NCBI GenBank assembly: GCA_947462335.1 | Contig: OX381714.1 | Span: 33,132,025-33,196,024 of the forward strand | Direction of reading: 5' to 3' | Length of the DNA: 64,000 bases | Origin: Harmothoe impar | Lineage: Eukaryota > Annelida > Polychaeta > Phyllodocida > Polynoidae | Shown: positions 56,601 to 64,000 of the stretch, one piece after another | Layout: each line of letters begins with the position of its first letter | Position numbering within the stretch: position 1 is the first letter of the stretch | The notes under the pieces: model-generated | What the model saw: only the letters and a program-made list of their open reading frames with translations | The model's database searches: none | Told to the model about the DNA's origin: nothing | Made by a program: the position numbers and the translations under genes

Positions 56601-59600
56601 TAAGGCAGCCTTTACCCATCTTCTCGATGCACTACAAACACAGACAAGCAATGTAAATGTATGTGAGGCAAATCTATGCCAACGTTTAATGGCAACTTAA
56701 GGGGGCAGTATCTAACCCGCGTTGCATAGTCAGATAGTGGGCCTTAGTACCGGGGTACCCCAGGGTACCAGACTTGTGGCACCCTCTGGTGAGTGGATCC
56801 CAAACTAACGGTGGAGGGGTTGTCAAATATTCAGGGTTACGACAAAAAATGACCATTTTCCATAACCATATTTACTGAACACCACGCGTGATATAGTGCT
56901 GAGTGCTCTTCGATTCAAAGGGGGGGTAGTATTCCACTGACTTCACCGGACAACAATTTTACCATGACATTCCATGACTTGTAGCAACCCTAATTATACA
57001 CTTATACATTTAAGATTCAAACTACCAGTAAGCATTTTACACATCATCCTATTTAAAGTCCATAATAGTTCTAGACTAATACTCTCTGCAGGACACTCAC
57101 CTGTGCGAAGGAGTGCATGTGTTCTGACTTGATGTCGGCCTCAGGCTCTGAGTCTATAGCCTTGAGCAGCTCGGGGCAGACAAACTGCCACATGTTGCTG
57201 ATGTACTCGTCACCCCGGATCTTGGCACACTCCAGTAGGTAGGGAAGGCTCTCCGCTGCCGCAATACGCACACCTGCAATAAGGCCACATCAATATATGT
57301 ACACTGAAATTTATTTTTCAAAAGTATTGGTCCGTCAATTTTTAAAAAGCCTGCGTCGCCAGTGTCGGTTTTTAAAGCCCCACTATCGCAGTGTCATCCG
57401 TGTCGATTTTTCCCCAGGGATAGGCACAATATTTAAACTTCTGCACCGTTTGAGTTGCACTGTCTATAGATAGCAACTGAATGAGTAGTCAGTTAAAACT
57501 ATGAAACTTGCCATTTTAAATACTATTCCTATAGTGAGTTGTAAATTTTGTGGGATACATAAAATGTATATGAAAAGACACTCACCATCGTGGAAGTAGA
57601 ATTTTAAATGAGCGACCATAATTTTGACAACATCTTCGGCGTAGGCTGCGAAGGCTTCCTTGAGTTCTCTGGCGTAACACACCAACATCTGACAGGCCGT
57701 AGCCTTCTCCTCCAGACCGGCTGTACGGATGCCGAAACTTTGCTGTAAGAGGAAAGCCAATAGTTATAAAACAGTTATGTTTATGTTTAGTTAAATATTC
57801 ATCTTGTAAGGATGCTTTTCAAGTGGTAATGAGGAATTGGGATAATCCATGAGATATTTTATTTTATCCAGTGATATATTATATCTTCAAACATTGCATC
57901 CTCATTCGGACGCATATGAGACTCAAAAGCTTCCCAATTGGGACGTGGAACCTGACACCCAGAGCGTCTGTGGTCACCAAGACACTTAGCAAGGGAGAGG
58001 TGCAGGAGGCCAGTGTAGGTTATATACCGATGTTGCAGGTTCCTTAGTAGGGGGCACCATTGCTTGATCTGGTAACCAGCGAGATAAGCACTGATACAGC
58101 AATCACAATGGGTACAGGCTGTTACATAATGCCCCCTAAGAATTCCGCAGTGAAGGCCATGGAATTTTCTCATTGGTTGATAATGCAACCGGCTAGACGC
58201 CTATAACAGGCTGATGTAAGAGATGGGTAAGATAGATGCCTGCTATACCTAGGAGTGTCCTGCATAGGTCCTGATATGTTGACCGTGTTCAAGAATATCT
58301 TCATGAAGTTCAATGTTTCAATGGTTCCAATATTTTCAATTGTTTTCAATAGTTCCAATGTTTTCAATAGTTCCAATGTTTTCAATACTTTCAAAGGCCC
58401 CAGTTGCATTGATGTGTACGTGTCTAATACACCAATTTCACTGACCTGGTCTCCTAGTGTTACGAACTGCCAATCCTGATCGTTTTCCAACACTTTCATA
58501 TCTTCATCTGCAAGGATATAAAAGAAGGCATACTTTCAGTAGTTATTCATTTCTTCTGCATAGACATACTCGTCTTTACAAAAAGTTTAATTTATTCACA
58601 AGTAATGTTATTGAGTCTTGTCCCACTAGACGGAGACTGAGGGCACTAAAGGAGCGGTGCACTCAGCACTATGACCGTGAGTTTAGTCTTAGGCTGTGGT
58701 CAGGAGACCAGAGGGAGATGAGGGGGTCGGGGAGGACGGACAGAACGCCCGTCTCACAAGACCCAGCACAGGAACAGTCCCGCTCATCGACCTACAGCCA
58801 CACTTATATAATCCCTTCTGACTGAATGGGTAGGTGTACTAGACAATTCCATAGGGGCAAATCAACTTCTGTAAACCGACACCTTCTAATGAAGCAATCC
58901 TACCAATGTGGTCATTGTCTAAAAGGCCCAACAGTGACTTCATTGCAAAAACTAATTTTTAAACTATCATATGCATTTTCTAGATCGTAAAGCTTTTCAT
59001 ATTGTTCCACTAGACGGAGACTGAGGGCACTAAAGGAGCGGTGCACTCAGCACTATGACCGTGAGTTTAGTCTCAGGCTGTGGTCAGGAGACCAGAGGGA
59101 GATGAGGGGGTCGGGGAGGACGGACAGAACGCCCGTCTCACAGGACCCAGCACAGGAACAGTCCCGCTCACCGACCTACAGCCAAAACACACAAATAAGT
59201 ACACAAAGGACAACGACTGGGTTCCCTTTCCATCATTCTTCCCGAGTTGGCCCTGTGGTTAATTAATTTAATATACAGCAGTCCAACATTATAGCACTCC
59301 AATGCACTATATAGATATATATCTAAAACTGGACATCGACATCCATGTAACAGAAAGCTATATTTATTAGAAGTAGAAATCCATGAATATCTATATGAAG
59401 GAGAACACCATGTTCATGCCTATATGTCTGTGTGTATGTTCATTTCGAAATTCAAGATTGCAACCATTGATTGAATGCCACCATGCTTTCAATGTAATCT
59501 CGAATTGCAGTTGCAGTAGTTTGATACTAATAAAAAAAAATCTATTCTATTTTTCTTTCATGAACAGTTGGCATCCCATAGATTCAAGATGGCTATCACT

Positions 59601-61836
59601 TATTGAATGTCCCGATGCTTGAAATGCAATCTTGACTTGTAGTTGCATTAATTTGATACTATCAAAAAAACAAATCCTATTTGATTTTTCCTTCATTCAA
59701 CCCATTCAAGATGGCTACCATTTAGTAAATGCCACAATGCTTTCAGTGCAATGAAGAATTGTAGTTGCATTAATTTGATATCTATATAAGAACATTTCTA
59801 TTTGATACCAGTTGGCACCCCATAGGTTTAGGATGGCCACCATTCATTGAATGCCACAATGCTTTAAATGCAATCTTGAAATGTAGTTGCATTAATTTTA
59901 AACTGTTAAAAACATCCAATTTAGTTGTTTTTTTCATGAAGAGTTGGCACCCCATAGGTTCAAGATGGCCACCAATCATTGAATGCCATAATGTTTAAAT
60001 GCAATCTTGAGTTGCTGTTGCATTAATTTGATTAAAAAAAAAAAAACTTTCTTTTTTTTCTTTCATGAACAGTTGGCACCCCATACATTCAAGGTGACTA
60101 CCAGTCATTGCATGCCACAATGCTTTAAGTGCAATCACAAATTGTAGTTGCATTAATTTGATACTATCAAAAAAACAAATCCTATTTGATTTTTCCTTCA
60201 TTCAACCCATTCAAGATGGCTACCATTTAGTAAATGCCACAATGCTTTCAGTGCAATGAAGAATTGTAGTTGCATTAATTTGATATCTATATAAGAACAT
60301 TTCTATTTGATACCTTTTTCAAACACAGTTGGCACCCCATAGGTTTAGGATGGCCACCATTCATTGAATGCCACAATGCTTTAAATGCAATCTTGAAATG
60401 TAGTTGCATTAATTTTAAACTGTTAAAAACATCCAATTTAGTTGTTTTTTTCATGAAGAGTTGGCACCCCATAGGTTCAAGATGGCCACCAATCATTGAA
60501 TGCCATAATGTTTAAATGCAATCTTGAGTTGCTGTTGCATTAATTTGATTTTAAAAAAAACAAACTTTCTTTTTTTTCTTTCATGAACAGTTGGCACCCC
60601 ATACATTCAAGGTGACTACCAGTCATTGCATGCCACAATGCTTTAAGTGCAATCACAAATTGTAGTTGCATTAATCTGATACTAATAAAAAAACTAATTC
60701 TATTCTTTTTTTTAATTTATGAACAGTTGGCACCCCATATATTTAAGATGACTACCATTCATTGAATGCCCCGATGCTTGAAATGCAATCTCGAATTGTA
60801 GTTGCATCAATTTAATGCTAATAAAAAACAAATTCTTATCAATTTTTCTTTCATGAATATTTGGCACCCCATAAGGTGGCCACCATTCATATTAATGCAA
60901 ATAGAATGCTTTAAGTGCTATCACGACTTGTAGTTGCATTAATCTGATACTAAAAAAAAAAAATCTATTTGAATTTTCTTTCATGAACAGTTGGCACCCC
61001 ATAAATTAAAAATGCACCCAGCACCCAGGTCAACAGCTATATACAGACACGTGTACCTCCCCTGCCTGTTCTCCTTCAATGCACAGTGAAGAGGGTGGAA
61101 GGGGGTGACCATCAACAGTGCACAAACACTTTGATTGGATGACAATGCAGTTTTTATATTACAACCTAAATTTGTGCAACGAAAATCATCAAGAAATACT
61201 AAGTATTTTTTCCAAAGAATAGCTTTTCTAGAATGGCTCGGTATTCAGGAATCCTACTGCGAATAAAAAAATGTCAAATTCTAATTCTAAATACCTGAAA
61301 ATTGAGAAATGCTGACGTTCACGGGTTATGTAGGAAATGTACTAAAAACAGCAAAAAAGGGCAACAAAACCCTAATTTTCTCAAAAACTGTTCAGTAGGA
61401 TTTTTTCTAACTGAGGTTCCACTGTTTTCTACCCTCATATTACACATTGGCATAGAGAATATATTGACACCTAGTCAGGATTTTGCGCTAGGAGCAATCT
61501 GTGAGGCGAAAAACAGCCAAAATGAGCCACTGGTCTGAAGTATAAAACTGGGCATCGATCACTATAGAGCTACAAAGAGACAGAGAATCGATGTCCAGTA
61601 AAAATCTCCCAATACTTACTGTCTACGAGTGCTACTTCAGGTTTGATGGAGGCGGCCTTGAGGACGGGACCCATGACGAGAGGCAGGTACTGCTCGAACT
61701 CCTTACCCATGATCTTACACATACGTGCCCATGCAGAGATCATGTAGGACATCTGCGGGTCGTCATCAGCTACGTCCGTGTCCTCCGTCTGTGTGCGCAC
61801 CAACAGCTGCATCACCTCCTGACAGTCTGCCATGAA
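53504..61836 (-). CDS. IPO5: Importin-5 (karyopherin beta-3), C-terminal half
   Basis: Eleven exons on the minus strand join without frame break to 530 residues plus stop: 61620-61836, 58446-58507, 57586-57742, 57101-57273, 56520-56631, 56173-56228, 55702-55899, 55170-55314, 54690-54918, 53982-54123, 53504-53605. The sequence follows animal importin-5 closely: [85 protein letters not shown] and the closing [15 protein letters not shown]. Family knowledge: a HEAT-repeat nuclear import receptor for ribosomal proteins and histones; the RanGTP-binding N-terminal half is beyond the right edge. The acidic loop ([19 protein letters not shown]) is preserved. No broken exon. Confidence 0.95.
53800..53955. 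repeat. Dispersed repeat C, copy 2
   Basis: GATGCCACTCAGTCAT, AAAGTAGGAAACCTTAC, TTTTGTAGGAAATTAA and GTTGCATCTCTGC in the same order as copy 1; inside the last IPO5 intron. Confidence 0.65.
53982..54123 (-). CDS. IPO5: IPO5 penultimate exon
   Basis: Acceptor tttttcag, donor CAG|gtaaca; [20 protein letters not shown] to [11 protein letters not shown]. Confidence 0.93.
54425..54540. repeat. Dispersed repeat C, copy 3
   Basis: GAAGTAGGAAACCTTCGG, AAAGTAGGAATTCCTAC and CGGCATCTCT; lacks the left end. Inside the IPO5 intron before the penultimate exon. Confidence 0.6.
54690..54918 (-). CDS. IPO5: IPO5 exon [10 protein letters not shown]
   Basis: Acceptor tcccacag, donor AACT|gtaagt; contains PTENAISAV and [10 protein letters not shown]. 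Confidence 0.95.
55170..55314 (-). CDS. IPO5: IPO5 exon [11 protein letters not shown]
   Basis: Acceptor atgtttcag, donor AGAG|gtgagt; HEAT repeat with [13 protein letters not shown]. Confidence 0.95.
55702..55899 (-). CDS. IPO5: IPO5 exon [12 protein letters not shown]
   Basis: 66 codons, acceptor ggttggcag, donor CCG|gtaagt; ends [12 protein letters not shown]. Confidence 0.95.
56173..56228 (-). CDS. IPO5: IPO5 acidic-loop exon
   Basis: 56 nt, acceptor ttttaacag, donor GAG|gtgagt; encodes [18 protein letters not shown]. Confidence 0.92.
56520..56631 (-). CDS. IPO5: IPO5 exon [12 protein letters not shown]
   Basis: Acceptor tgtttgtag, donor GAAG|gtgaaa; 37 codons plus one base. Confidence 0.92.
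57101..57273 (-). CDS. IPO5: IPO5 exon [10 protein letters not shown]
   Basis: Acceptor tattgcag, donor CAG|gtgagt; completes the split Gly and ends SEHMHSFAQ. Confidence 0.95.
57299..57426. mobile_element. GTGTCG-word element, copy 5
   Basis: 128 bp between direct repeats CAATATAT (57291-57298) and CAATATTT (57427-57434), 7 of 8. The right end TCCCCAGGGATAGGCA is homologous to TACCCATGTAGAGGCA of copy 3. Interior CGTCGCCAGTGTCGGTTTTT. Lies 25 bp upstream of the IPO5 exon at 57101-57273 (transcript sense). Confidence 0.7.
57586..57742 (-). CDS. IPO5: IPO5 exon QSFGIRTAG
   Basis: Acceptor tcttacag, donor GATG|gtgagt; 52 codons plus one base, ending LKFYFHD. Confidence 0.95.
58446..58507 (-). 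CDS. IPO5: IPO5 short exon
   Basis: 62 nt, acceptor ccttgcag, donor CAG|gtcagt. Encodes [20 protein letters not shown]. It follows a 3.1-kb intron filled with repeats. Confidence 0.9.
58624..58801 (+). repeat. Exon-like duplicated block, copy 1
   Basis: A block preceded by CCACTAG, open on + ([35 protein letters not shown]..); nearly identical to 59008-59186. It is antisense within the large IPO5 intron. No family recognised. Confidence 0.7.
59008..59186 (+). repeat. Exon-like duplicated block, copy 2
   Basis: Differs from copy 1 at about three positions, two of which are silent in the shared frame and one Ser/Pro. Again preceded by TTCCACTAG. Sequence outside the block is unrelated in the two copies. 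Confidence 0.7.
59440..61015. repeat. About 129-bp tandem array with 515-bp higher-order unit, IPO5 intron
   Basis: Roughly twelve units containing GTTGGCACCCCATAGGTTCA, AAGATGGCCACCATTCATTG, AATGCCACAATGCTTTAA and TAGTTGCATTAATTTGATA. 59651-60165 recurs at 60166-60680 almost unchanged, so four units form a higher-order repeat. Confidence 0.9.
61016..61619. other. IPO5 intron, unique sequence
   Basis: No exon or repeat recognised between the tandem array and the exon at 61620. Confidence 0.5.
61620..61836 (-). CDS. IPO5: IPO5 exon (first visible in transcript order)
   Basis: Acceptor tgcctccag, donor GACA|gtaagt. Reads [19 protein letters not shown] to KPEVALVD; phase 0 in, 1 out. Confidence 0.93.
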
Positions 61837-62232
61837 CTGGAGGCACAAAATAAAGGACAATCTTTATCTAATTCATATTTTTTGACCAAAAGTGATCAAA
61901 AATATCAATATTTTTTATTCCAATCAGACCATAAGGCCACACTTTTTTTAAAAATTTGGGTTACGGATCCTTCAAAAATCTATCAATGCACGGAGAACGA
62001 AATAAAAAAAAAATATATATATTAAAAGTTAGCCTCTGGGCATTTTATTGATTTTCTGTACAGAAAGTATGGATATCTCAATGTCGGAGGGAAAAATAGA
62101 AGGACCACCCATAATAGAAAGGACGATCCGACAATAGAAATACAACAAGGAAGGGCTTGAGGGCTAAAATGTAGTGTTCTTAGTCGAATGTCGCGGGACA
62201 TAAATAATCTCGTCGAGAGTGGATCCTCTTTT

Positions 62233-64000
62233 TTCGACTTTTTTCGGACTTTTATTATCCCCTCAAGCTAAAAGTAGGCCTAAAAAAGTAGGCCTAGTCC
62301 CAATAGGTTTTGAATTTATATAGGAAGATTCTATTATCCCCTCAAGCTAAAATGTAGGCCTAGTCCCAATAGGAATTGAATTTATATAGGAAGATTTTAT
62401 TATCCCCTCAAGCTAAAAGTAGGCCTAGTCCCAATAGGAATTGAATTTATGTAGGAAGATTTTATTATCCCCTCAAGCTAAAATGTAGGCCTAGTCCCAA
62501 TAGGAATTGAATTTATGTAGGAAGATTTTATTATCCCCTCAAGCTAAAAGTAGGCCTAGTCCCAATAGGAATTGAATTTATGTAGGAAGATTTTATTATC
62601 CCCTCAAGCTAAAAGTAGGCCTAGTCCCAATAGGAATTGAATTTATATAGGAAGATTTTATTATCCCCTCAAGCTAAAAGTAGGCCTAGTCCCAATAGGA
62701 ATTGAATTTATATAGGACGATTTTATTATCCCCTCAAGCTAAAAGTAGGCCTAGTCCCAATAGGAATTGAATTTATATAGGAAGATTTTATTATCCCCTC
62801 AAGCTAAAATGTAGGTCTAGTCCCAATAGGAATTGAATTTATATAGGAAGATTTTATTATCCCCTCAAGCTAAAATGTAGGCCCAGTCCCAATAGGAATT
62901 GAATTTATATAGGAAGATTTTATTATCCCCTCAAGCTAAAATGTAGGCCTAGTCCCAATAGGAATTGAATTTATGTAGGAAGATTTTATTATCCCCTCAA
63001 GCTAAAATGTAGGCCTAAAAAAGTAGGCCTAGTCCCAATAGGTTTTGAATTTATATAGGAAGATTCTATTATCCCCTCAAGCTAAAATGTAGGCCTAGTC
63101 CCAATAGGAATTGAATTTATGTAGGAAGATTTTATCATCCCCTCAAGCTAAAAGTAGGCCTAGTCCCAATAGGAATTGAATTTATATAGGAAGATTTTAT
63201 TATCCCCTCAAGCTAAAATGTAGGTCTAGTCCCAATAGGAATTGAATTTATATAGGAAGATTTTATTATCCCCTCAAGCTAAAATGTAGGCCTAGTCCCA
63301 ATAGGAATTGAATTTATGTAGGAAGATTTTATTATCCCCTCAAGCTAAAATGTAGGCCTAGTCCCAATAGGAATTGAATTTATGTAGGAAGATTTTATTA
63401 TCCCCTCAAGCTAAAAGTAGGCCTAGTCCCGATAGGAATTGAATTTATGTAGGAAGATTTTATTATCCCCTCAAGCTAAAAGTAGGCCTAGTCCCAATAG
63501 GAATTGAATTTATATAGGAAGATTTTATTATCCCCTCAATCTAAAAGTAGGCCTAGTCCCAATAGGAATTGAATTTATATAGGAAGATTTTATTATCCCC
63601 TCAAGCTAAAAGTAGGCCTAGTCCCAATAGGAATTGAATTTATATAGGAAGATTTTATTATTCCCTCAAGCTAAAATGTAGGTCTAGTCCCAATAGGAAT
63701 TGAATGAGGACCTGAGCGTTGTTCCACACTAGATGGGGCTTCAAGTAGTCCAGGTAAACGCGATCCCAGTTTTCATACATGTATTCTCACCTGTAAAAAA
63801 CATGTATGAAAACAGGGATCTCGTTTACCTGGACTACTTGAAGCCCCATCTAGTGTAGAACAAATCTCGGGCCCTCATTTATATAGGAAGATTTATTATC
63901 CCCTCAAGCTAAAATGTAGGCCTAGTCCCAATAGGAATTGAATTTATATAGGAAGATTTTATTATCCCCTCAAGCTAAAATGTAGGCCTAGTCCCAATAG
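62233..64000. repeat. 65/66-bp satellite array, runs off the right edge
   Basis: About two dozen units of AGGAATTGAATTTATATAGG, AAGATTTTATTATCCCCTCA, AGCTAAAA(T)GTAGGCCTAG, TCCCAAT. The 1-bp T indel and A/G at TATATAGG mark subtypes. A variant with a duplicated TAGGCCTAAAAAAG and GGTTTTG occurs at 62275-62345 and 63010-63080, exactly 735 bp apart, showing higher-order structure. It lies in the IPO5 intron upstream of the exon at 61620. Confidence 0.95.
63706..63876. mobile_element. 171-bp MITE inserted in a satellite unit
   Basis: Nearly 80-bp inverted arms (GAGGACCTGAGCG..CACTAGATGGGGCTTCAAGT on the left, ACTTGAAGCCCCATCTAGTG on the right). The satellite unit is cut after TTGAAT and resumes ATTTATATAGG, so the target duplication is AT. 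Confidence 0.88.

Noticed and set aside
61591..62025. 144-codon plus-strand frame over an IPO5 exon
   Set aside because: Antisense shadow of the well-supported importin-5 exon.

Overview
The window is nuclear DNA from an animal. Genes are split by introns with GT/AG borders that keep the reading frame, there are no operons, and the spaces between genes are packed with small inverted-repeat transposons, minisatellites and one non-LTR retrotransposon. The protein families (a NACHT-WD40 protein, importin-5, a secreted WxxW-domain protein) together with the dense minisatellites and MITEs point to a marine invertebrate, with amphioxus-like deuterostomes a reasonable guess. The species cannot be fixed from the sequence alone.

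Layout. (1) 398-10222, + strand: eleven 3' exons (about 1701 codons) of a NACHT and WD-repeat protein of the NWD1/NWD2 type; its first exon or exons lie left of the window. (2) 10.6-17.2 kb: a degenerate tandem duplication, a 2.26-kb foldback element with a second 1.06-kb element nested inside it, an isolated acidic ORF, and seven short hairpins with a shared loop and covarying stems. (3) 17181-20237, +: a non-LTR retrotransposon with an unbroken endonuclease plus reverse transcriptase frame of 998 codons, but no ATG before codon 147. (4) 20-43 kb: no convincing host gene; MITEs, a 1.9-kb TIR element holding three tRNA-like segments, long inverted repeats and microsatellites. (5) 43406-49057, +: a three-exon gene for a 266-residue secreted WxxW-domain protein (the CILP / gel-forming mucin module); its introns carry two large minisatellites. 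(6) 53504-61836, - strand: the eleven last coding exons of importin-5, continuing beyond the right edge. Its introns hold a roughly 129-bp tandem array and a 65/66-bp satellite that runs off the window.

The three host genes have no evident common pathway: a STAND-type signalling ATPase, an extracellular-matrix or mucus-type protein, and a nuclear import receptor. The WxxW and importin-5 genes are convergent, 4.4 kb apart. The main novelty is in the mobile and structured DNA: five dispersed short elements built from repeated CGACATG-like words and bounded by about 8-bp direct repeats (one interrupting another repeat whose uninterrupted copy is also in the window), the covarying hairpin set upstream of the retrotransposon, a splice acceptor that is itself a minisatellite unit, and a MITE inserted cleanly into satellite DNA. 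All exon borders were read by eye from frame, splice signals and family resemblance. No alignment or expression data were available.
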